Positions 20,915-31,739 are shown, numbered from the stretch's first letter. The stretch is DNA of 64,000 nucleotides from Cervus elaphus (GCF_910594005.1 NC_057820.1:6701001-6765000); one strand, 5' to 3'. The notes: generated from the sequence alone by a model not told the origin. A program made the numbers and translations.

Positions 20915-20999
20915 AAAGAAGTCATACTGATATTAAATTCTAGTGGCTCTTTCTTTACCTCATCAAACATAAACTTGTCCAGCTTTCCCTGGCCCGCCC

Positions 21000-21210
21000 C
21001 CTAGACAGGCCTGCTCCCTGTAACTCCTCAAAGGCTCCCTGCCCCACCCCATCCTCCCCCAAGGCTTTCTGCTTCCAGGGGCCTGCCCCATCCTGACCAG
21101 ACCTGTTCCCCACTTCCTGCCCCCTCACCCAGGCTGTTCAAATCCTACCCATCTATCTTCCAAGTGGCACTTACCACCGTGTTTTGTGCTTAGTAAATAC
21201 TTATTGAATT
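21000..21210 (+). repeat. L2/MIR-like 3' remnant
   Basis: GTGTTTTGTGCTTAGTAAAT followed by ACTTATTGAATT resembles an L2 terminus. The upstream part is C-rich and weakly assigned. Confidence 0.45.
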
Positions 21211-21221
21211 AAAATGGCATT

Positions 21222-21462
21222 GAAAGACTTCCCTGGTGGTCCAGTAGTTAAGAATCTGCCTTGCAATGAAGGGGACATGGGTTTGAATCCTGATCAAGGG
21301 AACTAAGATCCCACATGTTTTGGAGCAACTAAGTCCTCAAGCCACAACTAGAGAGTTTGTGCAGTGCAATGAAAGGTATCTCATGATGCAACGAAGATCC
21401 TGTGGGCTGCAACGAAGACCCGAAGCAGCCATATAAGTAAATAAATTAATTTGAAAAAAATG
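21222..21462 (+). repeat. CHR SINE, long form
   Basis: GACTTCCCTGGTGGTCCAGT, ACTAAGATCCCACATGTTTT and the 3' part with GATGCAACGAAGATCCTGTG. It ends in AATAAATTAATTTG. Confidence 0.88.
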
Positions 21463-21753
21463 GCATTGAATTCCTGACTAAGGCAGGACCGTTTGCCACT
21501 CTAACACTTAAGAGATTCTTCAGCCCTACAACCCCAATTTTTCCTAGTTTAGATGTAATTAGACTGAGACAAAGAGATTATTTAAACATTGGATTCAAGA
21601 AAAATAATGAAAAGACTATGTAAAGTGCGATAAAGAAGAAACCAATATTGCTACTGAGAACACTGCAAGGACAACTACATATATATAATAGTAAACAAAA
21701 TGGCACAGTAAATATTTGATTATTTTATTAACCCCTCTAAGGCAATCTCTTAC

Positions 21754-21957
21754 CTGAAATACCTTTTCCATAATTTCTCGGTCATACAGTGGAATTTGCT
21801 TATAATGTCGGAACTCTGGCACCTCTTGGCTTCTAAGAAGAAGAAGCCTGAATCGTTTGGATCTATTTAATTCCTCATCCGAAACAAAGTTAAATTCCTG
21901 TTGGAGCTGTTCGAGTCGGAAGAAATCAGGGATGTAGGATTCACCACTGGTAGCGAC
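21754..21957 (-). CDS. CC2D2A: CC2D2A exon (window exon 12 of 20)
   Basis: This 204-bp exon is 68 codons with phase 0/0. It reads VATSGESYIPDFFRLEQLQQ, EFNFVSDEELNRSKRFRLLL, LRSQEVPEFRHYKQIPLYDR and EIMEKVFQ. It is helical, Leu/Arg-rich and about human residues 876-943. The acceptor is GTTTTCATAG; the donor is GTAAGAG. A CHR SINE lies about 290 bp past the donor. Confidence 0.97.
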
Positions 21958-22287
21958 CTATGAAAACCAGGAAATACAAAGCTCTAGGTGACAGGCAGAT
22001 GTCACCCAAGGAAACTTGGCCCTGAGCTTTTGGGAATGATGTTGAATGTTGAACAGTTTTAGATGGAGAGACTTGAAACATCCACTATTTCATTTAAAGA
22101 GAAAACACAGTCAACTATAATGGCAATGAGGGAGATGCTATTATATCCATTGAATAGTTATAAAAAGTACCACAAATCATTTTTCCAGAGAAATAAAAAG
22201 CAAATGGTTCATTTCTGGTATGCATGCTCCCCTAATAGGTGTTATGAAAATATAACAGACTGATAAATGAGTCAGTTATATCAGTGT

Positions 22288-22484
22288 GTTACCAAACGCC
22301 TACTGCAAAAAATACGTAGGAGACTTGGGTTTGATTCCTGGGTCAGAAAGATTCCTCTGGAGAAGGAAATGGCAACCCACTCAGTATTCTTGCTTGGAGA
22401 ATCCCAAAGACAGAGGAGCCTGGCAGGCTACAGTCCATTGGGTCTCAAAAGTCAGACATGACTTAGCAACTAAACTACTACTAC
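22288..22484 (+). repeat. Bov-tA SINE
   Basis: The head is degraded; box B is GGTTTGATTCCTGG. It continues to GTCAGACATGACTTAGCAAC with an (ACT)n tail. Confidence 0.85.
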
Positions 22485-22577
22485 TAAAAATATTTTAATT
22501 TTTTACACTTCAACATTTTAAATATATTTCAAAACATTTTAAAAATATAATCTTTAGACTATATTTATGCACATAAA

Positions 22578-22769
22578 TGGACTTCTCTTGTGGCCCAGCT
22601 GGTAAAGAATCTGCCTGCAATGCGAGAGACCTGGGTTTGATCCCTGGGTTGGGAAGATCCCTGGAGAAGGGAAAGGCTGCCCACTCCAGTATTCTGGCCT
22701 GGAGAATCCCATGGATTCATGGGGTTGCAAAGAGTCGGACACGACTGAGTGACTTTCACTTTCACTTTC
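22578..22769 (+). repeat. BOV-A2 SINE
   Basis: GGACTTCTCTTGTGGCCCAG to GGACACGACTGAGTGACTTT, ending in the subfamily-typical (TTTCAC)n tail. Confidence 0.92.
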
Positions 22770-23127
22770 TTCCACTCTGCACGTAAACAAGGGCCCCAGA
22801 GTCAGTCCGTCAGCTTCACTTGGCTCCACGGCCATGCTGCCTTGTTCTTGGACACCACTTGGTGGCCTTGGTCGTTAGGAAAAGTGAACCGGAGACGGAC
22901 CCAGGCACCAGCATAAAAAGCACAGCTTCAGCAAGCCAGAGGGGACGAGCAGATCTGGGCTGCCCTCTGCCCAGGCGTCCACTCCTCTGCTGGGAGCTGT
23001 GTCAGCTGCAGCCTTGACCTGCAGAGACAGAGACTCCGAGAGCAGAGATCTGCTGGGGCTTTGCAATGGGAAAGGTGATCCTGCGGTGACAATCCTGGTT
23101 CATAAAAGAGGCTAGTCAGGAAGGCAA

Positions 23128-23271
23128 GGATGAGGTGGTGGGATGGCCTCACCGACGCAATGGACATGAGCTTGAGCAAACTCCAGGAGATGGTAAAGGA
23201 CAGAGAAGCCTGGCATGCTGCAGTCTGTGGGGTCGCAAAGAGCTGGACGTGACTGAGCAACTGAACAGCAA
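23128..23271 (+). mobile_element. BovB 3' end with 11-bp target duplication
   Basis: CAGGAAGGCAA flanks it at 23117-23127 and 23272-23282. The element is strongly 5'-truncated (GATGAGGTGGTGGGATGGCC onward). Confidence 0.93.
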
Positions 23272-23346
23272 CAGGAAGGCAAACCCTGTGTTTTGTCCTT
23301 CTCTGGGAAGCAAATAGTTAAAAAGAAGAAACCTGAAGGGGAGCAA

Positions 23347-23587
23347 GCATTTAGTCACTCAGCTGTGTCCGACTTTTTGTGATCCCATGGACTGTAGCCC
23401 TCCATGGGATTCTCCAGGCAAGAATACTGGAGTGGGTAGCCATTTCCTTCTCCAGGGCATCTTCCCAACCCAGGGTCTCCTGTATTGTAGGCAGGAGTCT
23501 GCCCTGAGTCTGCCCAAATTGGGTCTGAACTTGGGTCTCCTGTGTTGTAGGCAGATTCTTTACCATCTGAGTCATCAGGAAAGCTAA
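23347..23587 (-). repeat. Bov-tA SINE
   Basis: It reads in reverse: TTTAGTCACTCAGCTGTGTC to GAGTCATCAGGAAAGCT. The box B region contains a local duplication (GGGTCTCCTGT at two sites). Confidence 0.9.
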
Positions 23588-24339
23588 TGAAGGGGACATA
23601 TGCACTCTAAATATTGTCAGTTTAGGGCAAGTCACTGAAACAAAATTTGAGACTTTTACATGGAATAGGCTACACTTCAGGTAATATGGCCTGTTCTTTC
23701 TAGTAACGCTCTGTCTGCACTAAGTATCATGTTGGAAGGAGATTTTATAAAGATAAAAATCAGAATAAGCTGAAGCTTGCTTTGGGACTTCTCTTAGAAT
23801 CACTAGAGGAACATGAAAGTTTTCATCCTGGTTAGAGTTAACCCGATGAACTAAGAAATGTGATCACAGAACGTGCTGCTATGGACACCTTCTGGATCAA
23901 ATACTTATTTATTAGGTTTCAGTGGAAACTATGAACTTGGGAGCAAAAGCAACTGTCTTTGATACCAAGAGAAATCATTTACTAACTAATGTGCCATTTT
24001 ATGCATAAATTCACCAAAGAAAGAATTTTGAATGTTATGATAGATACAAGCAATTTATCTCAAAAATATTTAAGTGACACCTAAATGGTAATCTAATTAA
24101 TCACCCAACAAGAAAATGAACAAAACCACCATTTCTGAAGATGCCCCATCAGCCCTTCAAGGTGACGTGGAAAGAGCAAATGCCCTGAAACCGCATCTAC
24201 TGGGAGCCGCGACCTCACCAGCTACGTGCCCTGGAGCAAGGAATCCCGAGAGGCTGAGCTCAGTGTCTCTCCACGGAAGGGGCGAAGCGAAACTTTTCCG
24301 TAGGGGTTTTACGGAGGTTAGAAGTAAGAGTAACCACAA
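23588..24339. other. CC2D2A intron, no recognised element
   Basis: AT-rich to 24110 and GC-richer afterwards. The 24116-24379 open frame has no supporting splice sites or family features. Confidence 0.45.
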
Positions 24340-24629
24340 CGTGCGTGCATGCGTGCTCAGTCACTTCAGTCATGCCTGACTCTTCGGGACCCCATGGACT
24401 GTAGCCCACCAGGCTCCTCTGTCCATGAGATTCTTCGGGCAAGAATATTGGAGTGGGTTGCCATGCCCTCCTCCAGGGGATCTTCCCAACCCAGGGCTCA
24501 AACCTGCATTGCTTATTTCTCCTGCACTGGGGTGTCTTCAGAAATGGTGGTTTTGCTAGTTTTCTGGTTGGATGATTATTTAGATTACCATTTAGGGTTC
24601 TTTACCACTAGCGCCACCTGGGAAGCCCC
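24340..24629 (-). repeat. Bov-tA SINE carrying a foreign insert
   Basis: The SINE body (GCTCAGTCACTTCAGTCATG to TTCTCCTGCACTGG) and head (TTCTTTACCACTAGCGCCAC) are separated by about 65 bp of non-SINE sequence at about 24530-24597. Confidence 0.88.
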
Positions 24630-24943
24630 GTAACCTCAGCAGTACCTGGTGCTTCCTGCATGCTGTGTGTGGACAGCTAGGGGCTGACACCCAGCAGCTC
24701 ATTTCCTCCCGATGACACTGTGAGGGCATCACGGGCTTCGGACCACGTTTGTCTTGCTCCCAACAGTCAGTAGGTGCAGAGCTAGAATTTAAACCTGTCA
24801 TTCAACCCAGCCCTCACGTTCTTACACACTCTGGCTTAGGAGAACGTAGCGCGAAAGGGGACCTGTGTAAAAAGCCCTGCCCTTTCTGTGGTTACCACAC
24901 CGAGTGGAGAAGTGGTGTGCGCCCAGGCCTCCTGCCGCGTTAC

Positions 24944-25082
24944 CGAGATCAGCTGCATCAGGGGGCCGTTGCTGGGGTCGTTGGGGTCGAGCTTGGACTC
25001 TGCCGCCCACTTGGCCAACTTCTTCATGTCTGTCAGTCCTGACGTGCCGATAGAGGAGATGGCATCTGCTCTCTTCAAAGCG
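24944..25082 (-). CDS. CC2D2A: CC2D2A exon (window exon 11 of 20)
   Basis: This 139-bp exon is one base plus 46 codons, phase 0 at the donor GTAACG. It reads ALKRADAISSIGTSGLTDMK, KLAKWAAESKLDPNDPSNGP and LMQLIS. It is almost unchanged from human apart from K/R and N/S-A/G. The acceptor is CTGTTTTCAG. It equals about human residues 829-875. An old L1 starts about 220 bp into the upstream intron. Confidence 0.97.
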
Positions 25083-25820
25083 CTGAAAACAGAAGTTGAT
25101 TCCTTGAGACAGACTTCATCACAGAGCAGTCTGCATCAGGACCACAGGACCACAGGGTCAGCCCTGCTCTGTGAAGGAAAATCTGATGGTAGGAAGGACT
25201 TCTGCCATTTGTCCTTACCTGATGGTTGCTATTAAATATGTCATAAGGGTAATAAAAAAGCATGAATGGTGGCAGAAAATATTTTCAAAGCATGTGTCTA
25301 ATAAAGCATAAAAACATCCAAAAAATATGAGGAACTCATTCAACTCAATAGCGACAAAACAAACAATCTGATTAACAAATGGGTAAAGGATCTGAATGAA
25401 CATTTTCCCAAAGACATACAGATGGCCAATGGACACATGAAAAGATGCCCAGTCATCAGGGAAATGCAAATCAAAACCACAACGAAATGTCACCTCACAC
25501 TTGTCAGAATGGCTGTCATAAAAGGCAAGCAATAACAAGTGCTGGCAAGGATGTGAGAAGGGAATTCCTTGTGCACTGTTGGTGGGAATGTAAGTTGGTG
25601 CAGCCACTGTGAAAAACAGCATGGAGGCTCAAGAAGTTAAAAGTAGAGCAACCACATGCTCCTGCGATCTGACTTCTCGGGATACATCCGAAGTAAACAA
25701 AGTCAATGTCCTGGAGAGGTCTCTGCACCCCCATGCTTACTGCAGAATCAGTTATAACAGCCAAGACATGGAAACCACCGAAGTGTCCATCAATGGACAC
25801 GTGGATAAGTAAAATGTGAT

Positions 25821-25861
25821 ATGTGTGTGTGTATATATATACATATATATATATATATAAA
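25821..25861. repeat. (TG)n/(TA)n microsatellite
   Basis: A run of GTGTGTGTGT then TATATATA inside the old L1. Confidence 0.9.
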
Positions 25862-26104
25862 ATTCAGTCATAAAAGAAGGAAATCCTGCCATTTGTAACA
25901 TGGATGGACATTGAGGCATTATGCTAAGTGAGATGATCTCACTTTTACCTGGAATCTAAAATAACCAAACATGTAGAAACAGAGAAAAGATTGGTGGAGC
26001 CAGAGGTCAGGGGGGTGGATAACGGATGAAGCCACTCCTGAGCACAAACTTCCAGTTGTAAGATGGATAAGTTCTGGGACTCTAATGTACAGCGTGGTGT
26101 CTAT

Positions 26105-26287
26105 AGCTACTGCTGTTCAGTCGCTCAGTCGTGTCCGTCTCTTTGCAACCCCATGGACTGCAGCACCCCAGGCTTCCCTGTCCTTCACCACCTCCCGGAG
26201 TTTGCTCACATTCATGTCCAGTGAGTTTGGTGGTGCTATCTAACCATCTCATCCTCTGCCACTCCCTTCTCCTCCTGCCTTCAATCT
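26105..26287 (-). mobile_element. BovB 3' fragment inserted in L1
   Basis: It reads in reverse: TGCTGTTCAGTCGCTCAGTC to CTTCTCCTCCTGCCTTCAAT. TAGCTACT-type sequence occurs on both sides. Confidence 0.9.
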
Positions 26288-26538
26288 GTGTATGACTATA
26301 TGAGTGTAGCTACTAATACTCTATTGTACACTTGGGGATTGCTAAGAGAGTAGATCTTAAAATTTCTCAGCCCAAGGTGGAGAAAAAAAATCTCTAATGT
26401 GTGTCAATGGATGTTACTCAAACTTATTGTGAAAGTCATTTCGCAATATCTAGAAATATCAAATCATTTTGTTGTATACCTTAAACTTATACAATGTTAC
26501 ATGTCAATTAAATCTCAGTACAACTGGGGGAAAAAGAT

Positions 26539-27111
26539 GCATAATTAGAAGGAATGCAAATGTGACCCTGCGTCTCTGCAACAGTCTCCTGAGTTACTGG
26601 ATCCAGACCAGAGTACCTGGTGTAGGATGCCCCAAAGGCCCCACCTCCCAGGTACCTGGGGACCACTTGGGCCTGAGGCTAAAATCAAAGAGAAGAAACC
26701 TCTATGCAACTAACTTAAGCCCCAACTTTGGACACGACTGAATTCCAAAGGGGCTAGGTGGTCATCATGGTTGAGCTGGGCCTTTATTAACAGGGCTGTG
26801 TCTCCCGTCCCTCACGCTGTGTTTCCTTCTCTCCTGAGGAGCTGGAGCTTTAACCTCGGCAGGAAACTCAATGAGACAAAGTACAGGAGGCTTGTACATA
26901 AAGGCGTAAACAAGCCTCCCCTGGAAATGCTGCCAGGCTCCTGGCTGAGAAAGACCTCATTGTTATTATCACATGGATCCAGGTGTTTACATTGGAAGGC
27001 GAGGGCATAAAGGGAACAAAACCGACCCTGTTCCTCTGTTTTTCCATGTGTTGGAAATGACACTGTGTGACTTGTAATGTATCTTCTTGATGATCAAGAT
27101 AAGTCCTTTTG
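26539..27111. other. CC2D2A intron, no recognised element
   Basis: No repeat or exon could be named here. Confidence 0.4.
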
Positions 27112-27274
27112 GGACTTCCCTGGTGGTCCAGCGGTTAAGACTCCCTGCTCCCAAGGCAAGAGGCCTGGGTTCGATCCCTGGTGAGGGAATTAGATCCCAT
27201 CACAGCTAAGAGCCTGAACACTGCAACGAGGACTTGGTGCAGCCAAAATAAATAAATTAAAAAAAAAAAAAAGA
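27112..27274 (+). repeat. CHR SINE
   Basis: GGGACTTCCCTGGTGGTCCA, box B GGTTCGATCCCTGG, and a tail of AAATAAATAAATT then poly(A). Confidence 0.92.
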
Positions 27275-27284
27275 AACGTCCTTT

Positions 27285-27410
27285 CATTTTATGGAGCCTC
27301 TGAGGCCACGACAGTAAAATGATCCACTCAAGACACATCCACTGGGGATTGACAGAAGCAAGCCTGGAACCCAGGCACCTGGCTCCAGAGTCCAGGCTGC
27401 CTGGATGAAC
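27285..27410 (+). repeat. L2/MIR-class ancient repeat
   Basis: CATTTTATGGAGCCTCTGAG and AAGCCTGGAACCCAGGCACC follow the ancient repeat pattern. It may be one element with sequence before the CHR insertion. Confidence 0.5.
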
Positions 27411-27601
27411 ATCAACCACTAACAGGGGTGGCCCGTCCGTCTGGAGTGAGTCCCTTCCTGCTGTTCTGAGGGAAACCGACAGCTAGCAGTCAAGGAAGGG
27501 GACTGACAATAGGGCCTTTCATACACCCAGAAGTTTCGACATCAGCCATATTTTACAGCAATCTCTGACTGAGGGCCAAATATATACAACTATATGCCAT
27601 G

Positions 27602-27874
27602 CCAGCATTCACTGGAAGGACTGATGCTGAAGCTCCAATACTTTGGCCACCTGATGCGAAGAGCCGGCTCATTGGAAAAGACCCTGATGCTGGGAAACAC
27701 TGAAGGCAGGAGGGCAGCAGAGGATGAGATGTTTGGACGGCATCACTGACGCAATGGGCATGAACGTGAGCAAATTCCTGGAGACAGTGCAGGACAGGGA
27801 AGCCTGGTGAGCTGCAGTCCACGGGGTCACAGAGAGGGGGACACGACTTAGCGACTGAACAGCAGCAACAACAC
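27602..27874 (+). mobile_element. BovB 3' end
   Basis: It starts at CCAGCATTCACTGGAAGGAC and ends GCGACTGAACAGCAGCAACA. ATGCCATG flanks it at 27594-27601 and 27875-27882. Confidence 0.9.
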
Positions 27875-28166
27875 ATGCCATGTACTCTGCCCGGCTGTAA
27901 AACTGCGAAAATACTTCACAGACATACTGGGGAAGACTAGATAGGGGAAAGTGCTTTTCAGTGTATCTGATGCTGACAAACATCCGGGATTTGTTAGGGT
28001 ATTAGCATTTTACTTTTTATCATAAGAACACACACACACAAAACCCTGAAAATACTGGCACATGGTAATAAAAGGAAAGACTGTGAGACTGCAAAGCCTT
28101 TTCCCCACTGAATCGTGCTAACGCCAATGCTGTCCTTGTTCACCGGCTGTTCTAGCCGCACGTTAC

Positions 28167-28314
28167 CTTCTGAATCCAATATTCTGCTGCGACAACGGAG
28201 GAATTAAAGGAATTCCGTTTTCTCCAATGGCCCACGCCACGCTGTTGGACACTTTCCCCGAGGTCATTAGAATCAGTTGATTACTACCGTCAGCTTCAAA
28301 TGAGAAGGGCACTC
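28167..28314 (-). CDS. CC2D2A: CC2D2A exon (window exon 10 of 20), end of first C2-like domain
   Basis: This 148-bp exon is two bases (finishing Gly), 48 codons and two bases (AG) of a split Ser. It reads VPFSFEADGSNQLILMTSGK, VSNSVAWAIGENGIPLIPPL and SQQNIGFR. The acceptor is TCCTCAG; the donor is GTAACG. It equals about human residues 780-829. The change relative to human at the SNQL-I/T site and VSN/VSH is conservative. It closes the first C2-like domain and starts the link to the helical middle region. Confidence 0.96.
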
Positions 28315-28479
28315 CTGAGGAAGCAGCGGATGAAAAAGGATGCTGTTTAGAAAGAGGGAGTGAGCCCCATGCTAGTGAGAAGGCAAATCAGAGAGCAGAC
28401 AAATGGGGGTGGGGGGATGGAACACATCATTCAAATCAACAACCTTGAACTTCAGGTGATGACACAGTAGGCCCCTCAG

Positions 28480-28640
28480 CTGTATCTCTGATAGCAGAGT
28501 GTAGCATTATGATCAGTGATGTGCTCCGCACTGGGACCAACTGCATATGTATTCTGCCACTTAACAGCTGTGTGACCATGGACAAATCGCTTAACTTCTC
28601 TGAACCTTAGTTTCGCTATGTATAAAATGGAGTTAATAAT
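28480..28640 (+). repeat. MIR
   Basis: AACAGCTGTGTGACCATGGA and TTAACTTCTCTGAACCTTAG are MIR core; the 3' part may resume after the SINE at about 28840. Confidence 0.8.
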
Positions 28641-28836
28641 AATGAAAGTGAAAGTTGCTCAGTCGTGTCCTACTCTTTGTGACCCCCCCATGGAGTATGC
28701 AGTCCATGGAATTCTCCAGGCCAGCATACTGGAGTGGATAGCCTTTCCTTTTTCCAGTGTATCTTTCCGACCCAGGAATCGAACTGGGGTCTCCTGCATT
28801 GCAGGTGGATTCTTTCCTGAGCTATCAGGGAAGCCC
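28641..28836 (-). repeat. BOV-A2 SINE inserted in a MIR
   Basis: It reads in reverse: AAAGTGAAAGTTGCTCAGTC to GAGCTATCAGGGAAGCCC. AATAATAAT flanks both ends. Confidence 0.92.
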
Positions 28837-28894
28837 ATACTATAATAATAATGATAGCACCCCCTTTTAAGGATTACTGTGAAGACACTCCTTC

Positions 28895-29040
28895 ATTAGT
28901 TCAGTAGATATCTATTTGAGCCCCTACTTCATGCCAGGCACTATTCTAGTTACCAAGACAGCAGCAAAGAAAACTGATAGGAATCCCTGACCTCACGGAA
29001 TTTACATTCAAGTAGGAAACACAGGTCAGGAAGCAACAGT
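28895..29040 (+). repeat. Ancient LINE (L2-like), 5' piece
   Basis: CTTCATGCCAGGCACTATTC and CCTCACGGAATTTACATTCA match the common L2-type pattern. It seems to resume at 30274-30510 after the later insertions. Confidence 0.6.
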
Positions 29041-29989
29041 TGGAACTGGACATGGAACAACAGACTGGTTCCAAATAGGAAAAGGAGTACGTCAAGGCTC
29101 TATATTGTTACCCTGCTTACTTAACTTATATGCAGAGTACATCATGAGAAACGCTGGGCTGGAGGAAGCACAAGCTGGAATCAAGATTGCCAGGATAAAT
29201 ATCAACAACCTCAGATATGCAGATGACACCACCCTTATGGCAGAAAGTGAAGAAGAACTAAAGAGCCTCTTGATGAAAGTGAAAGAGGAGAGTGAAAAAG
29301 TTGGCTTAAAGCTCAACATTCAGAAAACTAAGATCATGGCATCTGGTCCCGTAACTTCATGGGAAATAGATGGTGAGACAGTGGAAACAGTGTCAGACTT
29401 TATTTTTCTGGGCTCCAAAATCACTGCAGATGGTGATTGTAGCCATGAAATTAAAAGACGCTTACCCCTTGGAAAGAAAGTTATGACCAACATAGACAGC
29501 ATATTAAAAAGCAGAGACATTACTTTGCCAACAAAGGTCCGTCTAGTCAAGGGTCATGTATGGATGTGAGAGTTGGACTATAAAGAAAGCTGAGCACAGA
29601 AGAATTGATGCTTCTGAACTGTGGTGTTGGAGAAGACTCTTGAGAGTCCCTTGGACTACAAAGAGATCCAACCAGTCCATCTTAAAGGAGATCAGTCCTG
29701 GGTGTTCACTGGAAGGAATGATGTTGAAGCTGAAACTCCAATACTTTGGCCACCTGATGCAAAGAGCTGACTCATTGGAAAAGACCCTGATGCTGGCAAA
29801 GATTGAGGGCAGGAGGAGAAGGGGACAACAGAGGATGAGATGGTTGGATGGCATCACCGACTTGATGGACATGGGTTTGGGTGGACTCCGGGAGTTGGTG
29901 ATGGACAGGGAGGCCTGGCGTGCTGTGGTTCATGGGGTCGCAAAGAGTTGGACATGACTGAGCGACTGAACTGAACTGAACTGAACTGA
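29041..29989 (+). mobile_element. BovB LINE, 3' kilobase with reverse-transcriptase motif
   Basis: It encodes the catalytic YADD box of the reverse transcriptase (29218-29229) within an open stretch at 29105-29569. A second frame, 29556-29957, carries the C-terminal part. A short deletion near 29550 shifts the frame. It ends in four (TGAAC) units. It is a non-functional 5'-truncated copy. Confidence 0.95.
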
Positions 29990-30045
29990 AGAAAGACAGA
30001 TTATAGATGTGATAAATAAGAGATGAGGCTGGCATGTTAGAGAGT

Positions 30046-30260
30046 GGTGGTGGTGATGATTTAGTTACTAAATTGTGTCCACCTCTTGTGACCCCATGGA
30101 CTGTAGCCCACCAGGCTCCTCTGTCCATGGGATTCTCCAGGCAAGAATACTGGAGTGGGTTGCCATTTCCTTCTTCAGGGGATCTTCCCCACCCAGGGAT
30201 CCAACCCGAGTCTCCTGCACTGCAGGCAGATTTTTAACCACTGAGCCACCAGGGAAACCC
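30046..30260 (-). repeat. Bov-tA SINE with 13-bp target duplication
   Basis: CATGTTAGAGAGT at 30033-30045 and CATGTTGGAGAGT at 30261-30273 flank it (one mismatch). Confidence 0.94.
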
Positions 30261-30273
30261 CATGTTGGAGAGT

Positions 30274-30510
30274 AGTAAGTGCAAAAGAGAAAAAAGTATG
30301 AAAAGTGTTAGAAAATATATGTTTTAGGAGGAGGCAGGGGTTGAACTTTCCAATGTTAAGTGGCAAAGGAAGGCTCCATGAGAGGTCCCTTCTGAATAAC
30401 GAAAGGCCTGAAGAAAGCGGAAGGGAGGCATGTAGGTATCTTGGGAAAGAGCCTTCTTGGCAGAAAGAACGATGCAAAGGCCCTCAGGTGAGAGCATGCC
30501 TGGAATGAGA
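30274..30510 (+). repeat. Ancient LINE (L2-like), 3' piece
   Basis: AACGATGCAAAGGCCCTCAG followed by GTGAGAGCATGCCTGG is the usual continuation of the element at 28895-29040. Confidence 0.55.
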
Positions 30511-30716
30511 AACAGCATGTCAAGTGAGGAAAAACCTGCAAAGCCTCAGACAGACCTGGCAGGCACTGACCACTCCTCACATGCTGTCACTCAGCTATGC
30601 TAGAGACTTCAAAGCCTCACTGACTGGGCTCCCACTGATTCAACATTAATGACAAAAAGTCTCCGGACAGGACATTAATCATGTAAAAGAAGAAAAGATT
30701 TTTAAGCATGAAACAT

Positions 30717-30912
30717 AGGCTTTCCTGGTGGCTCAGCTGGTAAAGAACCCGCCAGCAATGCAGGAGACCTGGGTTCAATCCCTGGGCTTGGACGGTCCCC
30801 TGGAGAAGGGAAAGGCTACTCACTCCATTATTCTGGCCTGGAGAATTCTATGGACTGTATAGTCCACGGGGTTGCAAAGAGTCGGACACGACTGAGCGAC
30901 TTTCACTTTCAT
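30717..30912 (+). repeat. BOV-A2 SINE
   Basis: AGGCTTTCCTGGTGGCTCAG to ACTGAGCGACTTTCACTTTC. Confidence 0.93.
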
Positions 30913-31023
30913 AGGAACTACTTGTTCTGGAGTCCCAGTTAATATTATTGATATTAACACAAAACAACACCACTGTTAACCCTATAATAGCATCTTTGTG
31001 TTTTCCAAACAGCTTTCCTTCAG

Positions 31024-31205
31024 GGGCTTCCCTGGTGGTCCAGTGGTTAAGAATCTGCCTTCCAATACAGGGGACATGGGTTTGACTCCCGGTCAGGGAA
31101 TTAAGATCCCACATACCACAGGGTAAGTAGGCCTGTGTGTTGCAATGAAGAGCTGGAATGCTGCAATGAAGACCCAGTGCAGCCAAAATAAAAATAAATA
31201 AAGTG
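31024..31205 (+). repeat. CHR SINE
   Basis: GGGCTTCCCTGGTGGTCCAG to CAGTGCAGCCAAAATAAAAA, then an A/T tail. Confidence 0.9.
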
Positions 31206-31254
31206 TACTTATTTTATTTTATGACTTAAAAAAAAATCTTTCCTTCATACTGAA

Positions 31255-31420
31255 CACTGCATCTTGATCTTCAAAATAAGCCCACAAGACATTTAAGGGA
31301 GGTATTATTAGACCCCTCTTATGAATGAGGAAGATGATAGTCAAAGAGGTTCCATGATTACTAGGGTCACACAGTTTGTCAGTAACAGAGTTGGAACTAA
31401 AAGCTTAGATCTCCAGACTT
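31255..31420 (+). repeat. L2/MIR-class ancient repeat
   Basis: GACCCCTCTTATGAATGAGG, GGTCACACAGTTTGTCAGTA and ACAGAGTTGGAACTAAAAGC fit the ancient mammalian pattern. Confidence 0.65.
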
Positions 31421-31566
31421 TTAGACTGGTGATCAGATTTGGGACTCAAGGAATTCTTGCATCCAGATATGCACTCACAATAAAAAATCACCAGGCATGC
31501 GAGGAAACAGAATCAGACCAATAAGCAGAAAGGTGTTGGAATGCCAGATACAGAATACTGAAAAAT

Positions 31567-31690
31567 CTTCTTGCCTGGGAAATGCCATGGACAGAGGAGC
31601 CTGGCCAGTTACAGTCCAAGGGGTTGCAAAGAGTTGGACACAACTGAGCGACTCACACACACAGAGAATGAAGGAATGAATGAATGAATA
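31567..31690 (+). repeat. Bov-tA SINE 3' fragment plus (GAAT)n
   Basis: TTCTTGCCTGGGAAATGCCA to AACTGAGCGACTCACACACA, followed by GAATGAATGAATGAAT repeats. Confidence 0.85.
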
Positions 31691-31739
31691 AAATAAGTGA
31701 TTGAGAGTACCAGAAAATGACCCAAGGTTGTCAGAACTG

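Larger units (their letters stand above)
25300..26538 (+). repeat. Old L1 (L1MA-like) 3' half
   Basis: It contains the ORF2 C-terminal region (GATGGCCAATGGACACATGA, GCAAATCAAAACCACAACGA) and an L1MA-type 3' UTR (GTTGTATACCTTAAACTTAT). It is interrupted by a (TA)n tract at 25821-25861 and a BovB fragment at 26105-26287. Confidence 0.85.

Noticed and set aside
29105..29957. Two open frames of 154 and 133 codons as a possible gene
   Set aside because: They are the reverse-transcriptase end of a truncated, frame-broken BovB LINE, not a host gene.
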